NCBI RefSeq assembly: GCF_029961765.1
Contig: NZ_CP124681.1
Location: forward strand, 2,852,001 to 2,916,000
Direction: 5' to 3'
DNA length: 64,000 bases
Source of the DNA: Nocardioides sp. QY071
GTDB taxonomy: Bacteria > Actinomycetota > Actinomycetes > Propionibacteriales > Nocardioidaceae
This document shows positions 1 to 10,115 of this stretch, in pieces (positions within the stretch are counted from its first letter, which is position 1; every line of letters starts with the position of its first letter). The notes under the pieces are model-generated. The model made no database searches. It had not been told where the DNA came from and saw only the letters and a list, made by a program, of their open reading frames with translations. Position numbers and translations under genes: made by a program.

Positions 1-2
1 GG

Positions 3-2162
3 GAGCGAGCGCTGCTGCTCACCTCCGGTCGCTGGCCGGGCGGGCCGGGCGAGATCGTGCTCGACGAGGCCGCCGCGAAGGCGGGCGACTACGAGGTCGG
101 CGACCAGGTCAAGCTGCTCGCACCGTTCGGGACCCTGGAGCGCACCGCCGAGCTGGTCGGCACAGCGGAGTTCAACGGCGGCGGTACTGCGGGCGCGACC
201 CTGCTGGTCTTCACGACCCAGGAGGCGCAGGCGCTGTTCCTGGGCGGCAAGGACGTCTACAACCAGATCAGCCTCACCGCGGCCGCCGGGGTGTCGCAGG
301 AGCAGCTCGCGGCCGCGGCCTCGGCGGTGCTGCCCGACGGCTTCGAGGCGGTCACCGGTGACAAGGTGGCCGAGGAGTCGCAGGACGCGGTCGGCTCGTT
401 CCTCGGCATCATCAGCACCTTCCTGCTGGTGTTCGCGATCATCGCCGTGATCGTGGGCGGCTTCATCATCGTCAACACCTTCTCGATCCTCGTGGCCCAG
501 CGCACTCGCGAGCTCGCCCTGCTCCGTGCGCTCGGTGCCGGCCGGGGCCAGGTCACCCGCTCGGTGCTGCTGGAGGCGTTCGTGCTGGCCGTGGTGGCCA
601 CGACCGCCGGCATCGCGCTCGGTCTCCTGCTCGCCCGAGGCCTGGCCGCCATGTTCCGCTCCCTCGGTCTCGACATCGCCGGCGCTGCGCTCGACCTCAC
701 CCCGCGCGCGGTGGTCACCAGCTATGTTGTCGGCGTCGGCGTGACGATGGCGGCGGCCTACCTGCCCGCCCGGCGCGGCGCGAAGGTGGCGCCCGTGGCG
801 GCGATGCGGGCCGACGCCGTGCCGGAGCGGGGATCGCTGCGTCGTCGCACCCTCATCGGTGTGGTGCTGCTCGTGATCGGCGCCGGCTTCGCGGCGGTCG
901 GCGTCGCCGGCGCTCCCGGCTCGGACGCCGCATGGATCGGCGTGGGCGCGGTGATCTGGATCCTCACCGTCGCCGCGATCAGCCCGGTCGTCGGCAAGCC
1001 GGTGCTCGCCCTGTGCCGTTCGCTGTTCGGCGCGGTCTTCGGCACCACCGGACGCCTCGCCGGCGAGAACGCGCTGCGCGACCCGCGCCGTACCGGTGCC
1101 ACCGCGTCCGCCCTCATGATCGGCCTGGCCCTCGTCTCCACCATCGGCGTCCTCGCCGCCTCGCTCAACGCGTCGGTCGACGACGTGGTCGACGAGCAGT
1201 TCACCGCCGACCTGCTGGTGCAGAACTCGAACTTCCTGCCGTTCTCCACGACGATCGGCGACGAGGTCGCGAAGGTGCCGGGCGTCGCCGTCGTCAGCCG
1301 CCAGCAGTGGACGGCGGCTCACGTGGCCTCGGGACCACGCGACGGCGAGACGGTGAGCGTGGCCGGCAACGACGCGGAGTTCGCGCGGATCTACCACCAG
1401 GACGTGGTCTCCGGCGTCGCGTCGCCCACCGGCGCCGAGGCAGTGCTCTTCCGCTCGCTGGCCCGCTCGCTCGGCCTGAAGGTCGGCGACCGGCTCGACC
1501 TCGGCTTCCAGGGCGGGACCACGCTGCACCTGAAGGTCGCGGGCATCGTCGAGTCCGCCGACACCACCTCCGAGGTCACGGTCCCGCTCGACCAACTGGT
1601 GGCGGCCGGCGTGCTGCGGCAGGACTCGACCCTCAGCGTCCTCATCGAGCCCGGCGCCGACAAGGCGAAGGTCCGCGACGCCGTCGACGCCGCCGCGGCC
1701 TCGGCCCCGATCGTCGGCGTCTTCGACAAGGAGGGCTTCGCCGACCAGATCCGCGACCAGGTCAACCAGCTGCTCTACATCATCTACGGGCTGCTGACCC
1801 TGGCCATCGTGATCGCCGTCATCGGCATCATCAACACCCTCGGCCTCAGCGTCATCGAGCGCACCCGCGAGATCGGCCTGCTCCGTGCGGTCGGCATGAG
1901 CCGCGCCAAGCTGCGCCGGATGATCACCCTGGAGTCGGTCGCCATCGCCGTCCTCGGCGCCGTGCTCGGCATGGCCCTCGGCCTGTTGATCGGCATCCTG
2001 CTCCAGCGTTCGCTCTCCGAGGACCTCAGCAGCCTCGGCCTGCCCCTCGGCCAGCTGCTCGGGTTCCTCGTCGTGGCGATCGTGGTGGGCGTGCTGGCTG
2101 CCGTCATCCCCGCCGTCCGGGCGAGCCGGCTGGACGTGCTGGACGCGATCGCGAGTGAGTGA
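3..2162 (+). CDS. ABC transporter permease, FtsX/MacB type (5' truncated by window)
   Basis: The frame is open from base 3, so the N-terminus lies outside the window; the GTG at 57 is internal. About 719 residues are visible. The order is a periplasmic-type domain, an FtsX core with three membrane segments (roughly residues 130-260), two further hydrophobic segments, a second soluble domain, and a second FtsX core with three segments ending in the family-typical RASRLDVLDAIASE. The motif ER-TREI-LLRA-G-S occurs in both halves (ALLRALGAGR and GLLRAVGMSR), as expected of duplicated FtsX permeases that work with a LolD/MacB-like ATPase, probably encoded upstream. The substrate cannot be read from the sequence. 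Confidence 0.9.
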   Translation, partial: ERALLLTSGRWPGGPGEIVLDEAAAKAGDYEVGDQVKLLAPFGTLERTAELVGTAEFNGGGTAGATLLVFTTQEAQALFLGGKDVYNQISLTAAAGVSQEQLAAAASAVLPDGFEAVTGDKVAEESQDAVGSFLGIISTFLLVFAIIAVIVGGFIIVNTFSILVAQRTRELALLRALGAGRGQVTRSVLLEAFVLAVVATTAGIALGLLLARGLAAMFRSLGLDIAGAALDLTPRAVVTSYVVGVGVTMAAAYLPARRGAKVAPVAAMRADAVPERGSLRRRTLIGVVLLVIGAGFAAVGVAGAPGSDAAWIGVGAVIWILTVAAISPVVGKPVLALCRSLFGAVFGTTGRLAGENALRDPRRTGATASALMIGLALVSTIGVLAASLNASVDDVVDEQFTADLLVQNSNFLPFSTTIGDEVAKVPGVAVVSRQQWTAAHVASGPRDGETVSVAGNDAEFARIYHQDVVSGVASPTGAEAVLFRSLARSLGLKVGDRLDLGFQGGTTLHLKVAGIVESADTTSEVTVPLDQLVAAGVLRQDSTLSVLIEPGADKAKVRDAVDAAAASAPIVGVFDKEGFADQIRDQVNQLLYIIYGLLTLAIVIAVIGIINTLGLSVIERTREIGLLRAVGMSRAKLRRMITLESVAIAVLGAVLGMALGLLIGILLQRSLSEDLSSLGLPLGQLLGFLVVAIVVGVLAAVIPAVRASRLDVLDAIASE

Positions 2163-2175
2163 TCAGGCCGGCGAG

Positions 2176-2206
2176 TTGTTGCGGTTTGGTCCCAAACCGC
2201 AGCAAT
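2176..2206. repeat. Palindromic repeat, copy 1 (possible terminator)
   Basis: TGCGGTTTGG, a two-base centre TC, then CCAAACCGCA forms a perfect 10-bp-arm palindrome at 2180-2201. Flanking bases extend the pairing to about 14 bp. It lies between the convergent ends of the permease and the nucleotidyltransferase gene. There is no T-tract. The same 22-bp core recurs at 20514 and 20555. Confidence 0.8.
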
Positions 2207-2299
2207 TCGGCCCTTTGACCTGCGGTTCCTGCCCAATCGAGGAGCCAGAGGCGGACGTACGGAGACCTGCTCGCCTCGCTGGAGTAGCGGAGCTCGCCG

Positions 2300-2884
2300 T
2301 CAGTCGCTGGAGTCCCGGAAGTGCCGAACGATTCGGACGGCGCTGTTCGCCAGAGCGTCGACCTCCGCGTCGAGGTCGTCCGACCGGCGCAGCCCCAATG
2401 CCATCTCGAGTGTCTCTGCATCGACGTACGCCTCGCGGAGAAGCGCGGCGAAGACGTCGGCATCCGGATCCACGAGCCCCAGCACCGCCGCGAGAGTGGC
2501 GATGTCGGCGTAGTCGCGTTCGCGCATCGCCACCATCTTCATCGCCAGCAAGTGCTCGGGCGGGGCGTAGTCGATCGACAGGCCGGGCGACTTCGGCACC
2601 GACGTCGACCTGCGCGGCGGAACCCACGGCGCAGCTCCCGGGTTGAGCCAGCGCGGGGGCAGTCCATGGAGGTGGGCAATCGCCGCTGCCTCGTCGTACA
2701 CGGCGGCGTCCGTGGCGATGGCATCGACGTCGACCGTCACCCGGCGCTCCACGACGGTCAGGGCGATAGCAGCTCCGCCGACGACATAGATGCCGGCGGC
2801 GATCCCTCTCTCGGCGAGGCGTTCGTCGAGCTCAGCCAGCAGCCTCTCGAGCTGCTCACGGCCGAGCTCGACGAGCGCGCTCAT
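2300..2884 (-). CDS. DUF6036-like nucleotidyltransferase (second gene of HTH/NTase pair)
   Basis: The 194-aa product carries a nucleotidyltransferase-type signature: VVGGAAIAL near residue 31, then VTVDVDAI, resembling the GG...DxD metal and nucleotide site of MNT/AbiEii-type proteins. The start chosen is ATG at 2884 (MSALVELGREQ). A longer frame to 3031 runs into the IS110 left end and is not genuine. Before the insertion this ATG overlapped the stop of the HTH gene now ending at 4371, as ATGA. That indicates translational coupling in a two-gene toxin-antitoxin-like operon. IS110 now sits immediately upstream, so the native promoter and coupling are lost and expression is doubtful. The family assignment rests on motif recognition; toxin activity is inference. 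Confidence 0.65.
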   Translation of the reverse strand: MSALVELGREQLERLLAELDERLAERGIAAGIYVVGGAAIALTVVERRVTVDVDAIATDAAVYDEAAAIAHLHGLPPRWLNPGAAPWVPPRRSTSVPKSPGLSIDYAPPEHLLAMKMVAMRERDYADIATLAAVLGLVDPDADVFAALLREAYVDAETLEMALGLRRSDDLDAEVDALANSAVRIVRHFRDSSD

Positions 2885-2940
2885 TGGTGCACCATCCCTT
2901 CGGTAGCGGTGATGGATGGTGCGGGATGAGGCTTCCTGAC

Positions 2941-3080
2941 GAACCGCCGGCCGGTGGCTGACCGCCCAGCGCGCTTGTCCCTCGAGGACCAGCGTGAGAT
3001 CTGCGGCAGCCGCCGGGCCGGGAAGCCACAACCGGCGCTAGGGATATGCGGGTTGGACCGCCACGCAATGAGCATCCGGC
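2941..3080 (+). ncRNA. IS110 bridge RNA with target- and donor-binding loops (limits approximate)
   Basis: Target loop: AGCGCGCT at 2968-2975 equals the left flank at 2874-2881. A hairpin GTCC-CTCGA-GGAC (2977-2989) follows. Then GCGTGAG (2992-2998) pairs with the right flank CTCATGC (4370-4376) with one G-T wobble. The loop is closed by GGCTG (2956-2960) and CAGCC (3007-3011). Donor loop: CTAGGGA at 3038-3044 equals the right IS end (4361-4367). A hairpin GCGG-GTTGGA-CCGC (3048-3061) follows. Then CAATGAG (3066-3072) pairs exactly with CTCATTG at the left end (2880-2886). The order (target loop then donor loop, 5' of the transposase) matches IS621-type bridge RNAs. The transcript ends are not determined. 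Confidence 0.8.
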
Positions 3081-3135
3081 ACGGCTTCTCGACACCGACG
3101 GTGCCACATCCATCATCACCGGAAGGACCGGACGA

Positions 3136-4353
3136 ATGTCCACACATCAAGGCCGGCTGTTCGCTGGCATCGACTGGGCCACCAAGACCCACGCAGTCTG
3201 CGTGGTCGACGATCAAGGCGCCATCAAGGTGCGTTTCGAGATCCCCAACACCAACAAGACCTTCACCGGGCTGGTCAAGCGCCTGAGCAAGCTCGATGTC
3301 GAAGGAGTCGCCATCGAACGCTGCGACGGGCCCTTGGTCGAGGCGTTCCTCGACGCAGGGCTGCGCGTCGTGGTCATCACCCCACGCCAGGTCAAAGGCC
3401 TGCGCAGCCGCTACACCGGCTCCGGCGCCAAGTCCGACGCCGGTGATGCCTACCTGCTGGCAGACGTGCTGCGCACCGACGGCCACCGCCTCACCCCGCT
3501 GACCCAAGACAGTGAAGCCACCCAGGTACTGCGATCCCTCTCGCGCACCCGCAAGCAGCTGGTCGAGTCCCGCGTCGGACTGGTCAACCAGCTCCATGCC
3601 CAGCTGGAACGCTGCTTCCCCGCAGCGATCGGACTGTTCTCGCGACTCGACAGCGACGTCACCATCGCCTTCCTGCGTCGCTACCCCACCCAGCATGCGG
3701 CCAGCCGGCTCACTCCGGCCCGGTTCGCTGCGTTCCTGCGCCGCATCGCCTATTGCGGCCGCAAGCCCGTTGACGAGCTCTACGCCCGCATCGCCGACGC
3801 CCCATCCGCAGGCCTGTCCGCGACCGAAGCCGAAGGACGAGCCGTGTGCGTGCTGGCCCTGCTGCGCACCATCGAGACCACCCGCCACGAGGAACGCGAA
3901 CTCGAGGCCGAGATCATCGAACGCCTCGACGCCCACGCCGACGCGCACATCTTCACGTCCCTGCCCAAAGCCGGACACGGCGTCCGCGCAGCCCTGCTGC
4001 TGTCCGAGATCGGCGACGTCCGCGCCCGGTTCCCCGACGAGGAATCCCTCGCCGCCCTGGCCGGCGTCGCGCCCGTCACCAAGGCCAGCGGCAAGCTCCA
4101 CACCGTCGGGTTCCGCTGGGCCGCGGACAAGAAGCTCCGCAACGCACTCATCGACTTCGCCGACGACTCCCGCAACGCGAGCCCATGGGCCGCGAAGATC
4201 TACGCCGACGCCATCGCCCGCGGCAAACGCCACCCCCACGCCGTGCGCATCCTGGCCCGCGCATGGGTCCGCGTGATCTGGCGCTGCTGGCAAGACCACA
4301 CCGCCTACAACCCCGAACTCCACGGAGGCGCCATGCAACTTCAAGCCGCCTGA
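3136..4353 (+). CDS. IS110-family transposase (DEDD, Tnp20 C-terminal domain)
   Basis: A 405-aa RNA-guided recombinase. The N-terminal RuvC-like DEDD domain shows GIDWATKTH (first Asp), VAIERCDGP (Glu) and SDAGDAYLLAD (last Asp pair). A coiled segment follows, then the Tnp20 domain with LPKAGHGVRAALLLSEIGD and the ASGK region expected to hold the catalytic serine, and FRWAADKKLRNAL. The chosen ATG at 3136 is preceded by GGAAGGA and begins right before the conserved motif. An in-frame start at 3046 would lie inside the bridge RNA. The gene is full length with no frameshift, so the element may be active. Confidence 0.93.
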   Translation: MSTHQGRLFAGIDWATKTHAVCVVDDQGAIKVRFEIPNTNKTFTGLVKRLSKLDVEGVAIERCDGPLVEAFLDAGLRVVVITPRQVKGLRSRYTGSGAKSDAGDAYLLADVLRTDGHRLTPLTQDSEATQVLRSLSRTRKQLVESRVGLVNQLHAQLERCFPAAIGLFSRLDSDVTIAFLRRYPTQHAASRLTPARFAAFLRRIAYCGRKPVDELYARIADAPSAGLSATEAEGRAVCVLALLRTIETTRHEERELEAEIIERLDAHADAHIFTSLPKAGHGVRAALLLSEIGDVRARFPDEESLAALAGVAPVTKASGKLHTVGFRWAADKKLRNALIDFADDSRNASPWAAKIYADAIARGKRHPHAVRILARAWVRVIWRCWQDHTAYNPELHGGAMQLQAA

Positions 4354-4370
4354 GGTTGACCTAGGGAATC

Positions 4371-4958
4371 TCATGCCGTCGCCAAGTCGCGCTCGGCGAC
4401 ATAGATCCCGCGCGCCGAAAGCCAGCCAGGGGTGGCATCCCGGATCTCGGCGTCATCGAGCAGGAGGTTCGGCTTGATCCATTCCTCGTCGGCGCGCAGG
4501 TCCGTCCATGCAGGAGCCGTGCGGTCGGCGGCCATGAACTCGTGGGCGACGAAGGCGCCCAGCAGTGCGTCCCAGCGATCGGTGGTCCTAGCGCTCGGCC
4601 GGGCTTCCCATGCGTCGGCGGGTGCACCCGGCGTCGCGAGCAACTCACGAACCTGGTCCCGAGCCTGGACCGCGATCTTGAAGGCCCAGGCCTCGTCACC
4701 CTCGTCGACCGCGTCCTTCAACGCTCGCTGGGCGAGGTCCGGCGTGAGCCACCCCTGATCACGCGCCTCTCCGAGTGCGGCACCGATGCGGCACGCCCGG
4801 ACGAACAGCGCTGCCGACGGGCTTGCAGTCCCCTTCAGGTAGGAGGACAGGCGGGAGTGCGAGGTCCCCAGGGCAGCAGCGAACCCACGCAGGCTGAGAC
4901 CGCTGCTCTTCATGGCCTCACTCAGCCGGCGGGCGACTTCGCGGGTGTCGACGTCCAT
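4371..4958 (-). CDS. XRE-type helix-turn-helix protein (first gene of HTH/NTase pair)
   Basis: A 195-aa protein with an N-terminal XRE HTH at about residues 8-62 (RRLSEAMKSSGLSLRGFAAAL, then SHSRLSSYLKG) and a C-terminal half without a recognised domain. The ATG at 4958 has a strong GGAGG five bases or so upstream. The stop TGA lies in CATGA at 4371-4375, the former overlap with the downstream nucleotidyltransferase now 1,490 bp away behind IS110. The protein itself is intact. It is probably the autoregulating antitoxin of the pair: a perfect inverted repeat lies just upstream of its start. The antitoxin role is inferred from architecture only. Confidence 0.72.
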   Translation of the reverse strand: MDVDTREVARRLSEAMKSSGLSLRGFAAALGTSHSRLSSYLKGTASPSAALFVRACRIGAALGEARDQGWLTPDLAQRALKDAVDEGDEAWAFKIAVQARDQVRELLATPGAPADAWEARPSARTTDRWDALLGAFVAHEFMAADRTAPAWTDLRADEEWIKPNLLLDDAEIRDATPGWLSARGIYVAERDLATA

Positions 4959-4977
4959 CACGCCTCCTTCACGACAA

Positions 4978-4997
4978 TGGTACCCGATCAGGTACCA
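4978..4997. promoter_or_regulatory. Inverted repeat, candidate operator of the HTH gene
   Basis: TGGTACC-CGATCA-GGTACCA is a perfect repeat with 7-bp arms and a 6-bp spacer. It is centred about 30 bp upstream of the HTH start, between that gene and the ABC-F stop codon at 5005. Autorepression by the XRE protein is inferred. Confidence 0.5.
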
Positions 4998-5004
4998 CCG
5001 GCGG

Positions 5005-6603
<1,599 letters not shown>

Positions 6604-6659
6604 GAGGAGGCCATTCTCCCACGGCGGTTCGGCGCCCCCTAAATGCCGGCGGTGTCCTC

Positions 6660-6665
6660 TAGGGT
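6660..6665 (+). promoter_or_regulatory. -10 box TAGGGT, leaderless promoter
   Basis: TAGGGT lies 6 nt before the GTG at 6672. Transcription is expected to begin at or next to the start codon, and there is no Shine-Dalgarno sequence. Confidence 0.55.
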
Positions 6666-6671
6666 GCTGAC

Positions 6672-7637
6672 GTGGTGCGATTCAATCCGAAGGCCCGCCT
6701 CGACCAGTCCCGAGTGCGTGACGCCGGTTCCGGCGGTGGCGGCGGCATGGGCGGCGGTCTCGGTGGCGGCGGCATGCGCATCCCCATCCCGAGCGGCAAG
6801 GGCGGCATCGGTGGCCTGATCGGAGTGATCCTGGTCGTGGTGGTGACCCTCCTGCTCGGCGGCAACCCGCTCAGCGGCGGTGGCGGCACCGGCGGGCTCG
6901 GCAACGTCTACTCGCCCTCGCGCCTGAGCGACCAGCAGCAGGGCACTGACCGCTACGCCGACTGCAAGACCGGCGAGGACGCCAACAACAGCCAGGACTG
7001 TGCCCGGGTCGCGATCGAGAACTCGATCACCGCCTACTGGGACAGCGAGCTCGGCGGCAAGTTCCGCCCGGAGAAGGCGATGGTCACCTTCACCGGCTCG
7101 GTCGACACCGGGTGTGGCGCGGCGTCGTCGGCGGTCGGCCCGTTCTACTGCCCGACCGACGAGACGATCTACCTCGACACCACCTTCTTCGACGACGTGC
7201 TCGAGGGTCAGCTCGGCGGTCCGGACGGCAGCTTCGTGGAGTTCTACGTGCTCGCCCACGAGTACGGCCACCACATCTCCAACCTGCTCGGCTACATGGG
7301 CCAGGTGCGCAGCCAGCAGACCGGGCCGCAGAGCGACGGCGTACGCCTCGAGCTGCAGGCCGACTGCTACGCCGGCATGTGGGCCAAGCACGCGACCACC
7401 ACCGAGGACGCGTCGGGCGAGAAGCTGATCCTCGACCTCACCCAGGACGACATCAACCAGGCCATCGAGGCCGCGAAGTCCGTCGGCGACGACTACATCC
7501 AGAAGCGCTCGGGCGGCCGGGTCAACGAGGAGGCGTGGACCCACGGCTCCTCCGCGCAGCGCCAGAAGTGGTTCATGGTCGGCTTCCAAGAGGGCACCCT
7601 CGACGCCTGCGACACGTTCGCGGCCCCCAAGGTCTGA
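6672..7637 (+). CDS. KPN_02809/YpfJ-family neutral zinc metallopeptidase
   Basis: A 321-aa protein with a Gly-rich N-terminus (about residues 15-40), one membrane segment (GGLIGVILVVVVTLLLGG, about 48-66) and an extracytoplasmic peptidase domain. The zinc motif HEYGHH (HExxH) is near residue 196; ELQADCYAGMWAKH supplies the family's third ligand region. The family (zinc_peptidase, formerly DUF2342-like YpfJ) is widespread but its substrates are unknown. The GTG start at 6672 is supported by the leaderless promoter. The gene ends convergently with the kinase-like gene at 7649. Confidence 0.88.
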   Translation: MVRFNPKARLDQSRVRDAGSGGGGGMGGGLGGGGMRIPIPSGKGGIGGLIGVILVVVVTLLLGGNPLSGGGGTGGLGNVYSPSRLSDQQQGTDRYADCKTGEDANNSQDCARVAIENSITAYWDSELGGKFRPEKAMVTFTGSVDTGCGAASSAVGPFYCPTDETIYLDTTFFDDVLEGQLGGPDGSFVEFYVLAHEYGHHISNLLGYMGQVRSQQTGPQSDGVRLELQADCYAGMWAKHATTTEDASGEKLILDLTQDDINQAIEAAKSVGDDYIQKRSGGRVNEEAWTHGSSAQRQKWFMVGFQEGTLDACDTFAAPKV

Positions 7638-7648
7638 GCCAGCGGGTC

Positions 7649-8554
7649 CTACAGCGCCAGCAGGGACTCCATGTGCCCGAACGTGCGTTGCAGCGCGCGC
7701 AGGTGCGGGGCCACGGCCGGGTGGCGGTACTTGCCGGCGAGCGCGCCCTCCCCACCCGCGACCCGGGCCAGCGCCCACTCGGCGCGGTTGAGCGCGGTGT
7801 AGACGGACACGACCTGGGCGCCGAGGACCACGGCGTCGCGCTCCGCGATCCCGTCGGGCAGGCCGAGCAGGTAGGCGTCCAGGAGGGGCTCGAACTCCTC
7901 GCGCGAGGAGAGTGACAGGTAGCCCAGGTCGCCGCCGACCGGACCGTGGCCGAGGGTCCCCCAGTCGATGGCGAGCGCGTCGTCGCCGGACCGGCCGGGG
8001 ACGTTGAGCGCCGTCGGGTCGCCGTGCTGCGGGACCTGCGGCAGGTCGTCGAGCAGCGCGAGCATCCGCTCGCGGTGGGTCCACAGGTGCTCGGCGACGT
8101 CAGCGACCGTCGTCCGGGCCAGGGTCGTCCAGCCGCCGCTCCTGGAGACGCGGGCCAGGCGGTCGCGGAGCAGGGAGGTCGCGAGGAATGCCGGGTGGCC
8201 GAGGTCGGCGCCTGAGAACCGGCCGAGCGACAGCGCGAGGAACAGCCCGCTCGACGCCGCGTCCTCGACCCAGTCCCGCACGATGGTGACGCCCTCGTCG
8301 TCCTCCTCGACCGAGGCGCCGGCCGAGCGCAGCCCGGGCGTGCCGGCGGTGAGGCCGGCGACCAGGACGTCGGCCTCGCGGCGCCAGTACCCGGCGTGGG
8401 TGCGCTCCGAGAGGACGGCCGGGTCGCCCGGAACCGGCGCGCCGAGCCGCTTGACCACCACGGGCCGCCCGCCGAGCGCGGTCCGCCACACGCCGACGGT
8501 GGACGTCCCCGTGCCTCCGGGGAGAGCCACCCAGTCGGGCTCGGGCTGCCACAT
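7649..8554 (-). CDS. Phosphotransferase of the aminoglycoside phosphotransferase (APH) fold
   Basis: A 301-aa product. RPVVVKRLG near residue 30 is the ATP-binding lysine. The Brenner-type catalytic loop is QHGDPTALNV, followed by LAIDWGTLGHGPVGGDLGYL, whose Asp would bind Mg. The substrate could be a small molecule; drug resistance should not be assumed. The start chosen is ATG at 8554, because AAACTA at 8562-8567 (TAGTTT on this strand) lies 7 nt upstream as a leaderless -10. The longer GTG start at 8578 would overlap the adjacent permease gene. Confidence 0.78.
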   Translation of the reverse strand: MWQPEPDWVALPGGTGTSTVGVWRTALGGRPVVVKRLGAPVPGDPAVLSERTHAGYWRREADVLVAGLTAGTPGLRSAGASVEEDDEGVTIVRDWVEDAASSGLFLALSLGRFSGADLGHPAFLATSLLRDRLARVSRSGGWTTLARTTVADVAEHLWTHRERMLALLDDLPQVPQHGDPTALNVPGRSGDDALAIDWGTLGHGPVGGDLGYLSLSSREEFEPLLDAYLLGLPDGIAERDAVVLGAQVVSVYTALNRAEWALARVAGGEGALAGKYRHPAVAPHLRALQRTFGHMESLLAL

Positions 8555-8561
8555 GCGGCTG

Positions 8562-8567
8562 AAACTA
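8562..8567 (-). promoter_or_regulatory. -10 box TAGTTT, leaderless promoter
   Basis: Read on the minus strand, TAGTTT precedes the ATG at 8554 by 7 nt. The box lies at the very end of the upstream permease gene. Confidence 0.45.
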
Positions 8568-10115
8568 GCCGATGTCACGCTCGCGGAACCGCCACCACGC
8601 CACGACCAGCAACGCGGCGGTCACCGCGCTGAGCCCACCGGCACTCCCCCAGCTCCATGCGTCGGAGGGCAGCGACGGCACGTGGGAGTACGGCGAGAGC
8701 CCGGTCAGCCACCCCGGCAGGTCCAGCAGGTCCCCGAGCAGGCTGAGGGTCAGGAAGGCCGCCGGCCAGGCCCAGACCAGGGCCGACCACCGCAGCCCAA
8801 GCGCCAGCGAGAGCACGGCGAGCGCGCCGACCACCCAGGCCGCGGGCACCCACGCGAGGGCCGCGAGGACCAGGCTGCCGATGCCGGGACCGTCCGCGGC
8901 GACGTACCCGATCCACAGGCCGACGCCGGTCACGACGAGCAGCCACGCGGTACCGACGAGCGCGAGCACCGCGGACGCGGCGAACCACCCGCTGCGACTG
9001 GTCGCGGTCGCGAGCACGAGCTCGGCGCGACCGTCCTCCTCGTCGCGGCCGGCGTGGCTCACCACGGTCACCGCGAAGTAGGTGAGCACGACGGCGACGA
9101 TGGACAGGATCGCCGCGACCAGCGCCCCGCCGAGCTCGTCGATGATCGACTGGGCGACCTCGGAGTCCAGCAGGTCGCCGATGCCGGGGGCGATCATGCC
9201 GAACACGACGCCGAGCACGCCGGCCGCGACCGACCAGAGCAGGAGGGTGGTGGCGTGCACCTTGAGCGCCAGGGTGAGCGCGTCGGCCAGCCGGGGCGAG
9301 CCGGTCCGCGGACCGGGGCGGGTCGGCACCAGCCCGGAGCCGAGGTCGCGGCGGGCGCGCAGCACGAAGGCGGCCGCGGCCAGGACGCCGGCGACGAGGA
9401 GGTAGCAGGGCAGCAGCCACCACCGGACCTCGCCGTAGGCGCGCACCTGCGTGTTCCAGCCCAGCGGCGAGAGCCAGCTGAGCCACTCCGGGCCGGTGTC
9501 GCCGGCGGCACGCAGCACGAACAGGATCCCCACCACCCCGGCCGCGTACGCCGCGCAGGTGCGTGCACTGGCGGAGAGCTGGGCGGTCACGGCGGCGATG
9601 CCGGAGGCCACCAGGGCGGTGCCGGCCCAGAGCGCGCCGAAGGCCACCGACCCGGCGGCGCCGAGCCCGGACACGGTGTTGCCGAGAGCGGTGAGCACAC
9701 CCAGCACGAGGGCCAGGAGCACGGCCTCGAGAAGCGTGGCGACCAGCGAGGCGTGGCGGCCGACCGCGGTGCCGCCGATCAGCTCGGTGCGGCCGGTCTC
9801 CTCCTCGACCCGGGTGTGCCGGCGCACGACCACGATGAACAGCACGGCCACGAACACGGCGTACAGCACCGTCATCTTGGTCATGGCCAGCTCGCCCTCG
9901 CTGGTGACGTCGAGGATCGGGCCGTAGAGCGCGACGATCGCGGGGCTGGCGTTGATCGCCTCGGCGGCCCGGACCCGGTCGGCCTGGTCGGCGTACAGGC
10001 CCGGGGTCGCGGCCGCGGACGCGACGCTCATCAGCACGAGTACGGCGAGTGCCACCGGCGCGAGGATCCGGTCCTGGCGCAGGCCCAGGCGCAGCAGGAG
10101 CGGCCAGCCGGTCAC
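8565..10115 (-). CDS. ABC-2 type exporter permease (large, polyketide-exporter like)
   Basis: A 516-aa integral membrane protein with about 12 hydrophobic segments in two similar halves. Each half has a charged [16 protein letters not shown] or [17 protein letters not shown] loop typical of duplicated ABC-2 (TylS/OleC5-like) permeases. The GTG at 10115 overlaps the ATPase stop as GTGA, so the two are co-translated. With the ATPase at 10112 it forms one exporter, likely controlled by the divergent MarR-like gene at 11072. The substrate is unknown. Confidence 0.85.
   Translation of the reverse strand: MTGWPLLLRLGLRQDRILAPVALAVLVLMSVASAAATPGLYADQADRVRAAEAINASPAIVALYGPILDVTSEGELAMTKMTVLYAVFVAVLFIVVVRRHTRVEEETGRTELIGGTAVGRHASLVATLLEAVLLALVLGVLTALGNTVSGLGAAGSVAFGALWAGTALVASGIAAVTAQLSASARTCAAYAAGVVGILFVLRAAGDTGPEWLSWLSPLGWNTQVRAYGEVRWWLLPCYLLVAGVLAAAAFVLRARRDLGSGLVPTRPGPRTGSPRLADALTLALKVHATTLLLWSVAAGVLGVVFGMIAPGIGDLLDSEVAQSIIDELGGALVAAILSIVAVVLTYFAVTVVSHAGRDEEDGRAELVLATATSRSGWFAASAVLALVGTAWLLVVTGVGLWIGYVAADGPGIGSLVLAALAWVPAAWVVGALAVLSLALGLRWSALVWAWPAAFLTLSLLGDLLDLPGWLTGLSPYSHVPSLPSDAWSWGSAGGLSAVTAALLVVAWWRFRERDIG

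Larger units (their letters stand above)
2882..4371 (+). mobile_element. IS110-family insertion sequence, about 1,490 bp
   Basis: The ends are defined by CTCAT at 2880-2884 and again at 4370-4374. Removing one 1,490-bp period rebuilds an uninterrupted ATGA overlap between the HTH and nucleotidyltransferase genes. The likely crossover core is CT (2880-2881 and 4370-4371). The element has a non-coding left end of about 250 bp, one transposase gene, and a right end of only about 16 bp. There are no terminal inverted repeats and no long target duplication. This layout fits the IS110 group, which carries its bridge RNA in the left end. Confidence 0.88.

Noticed and set aside
2176..2206. Ordinary rho-independent terminator
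   Set aside because: The palindrome has a two-base centre and no T-tract, and it recurs identically elsewhere; a repeat element explains it better, though a terminator effect is not excluded.
2885..3031. N-terminal extension of the nucleotidyltransferase to 3031
   Set aside because: These bases belong to the IS110 left end; the native start ATG at 2884 is fixed by the reconstructed ATGA overlap.
2881..4374. 497-codon minus-strand ORF across IS110
   Set aside because: It is the antisense of the transposase. It begins at the former NTase ATG but the codons are the complement of a strongly conserved protein on the other strand.
7649..8554. Aminoglycoside resistance gene
   Set aside because: Only the general APH fold is visible, with no resistance-specific motif or mobile context; a metabolic or unknown kinase role is equally likely.
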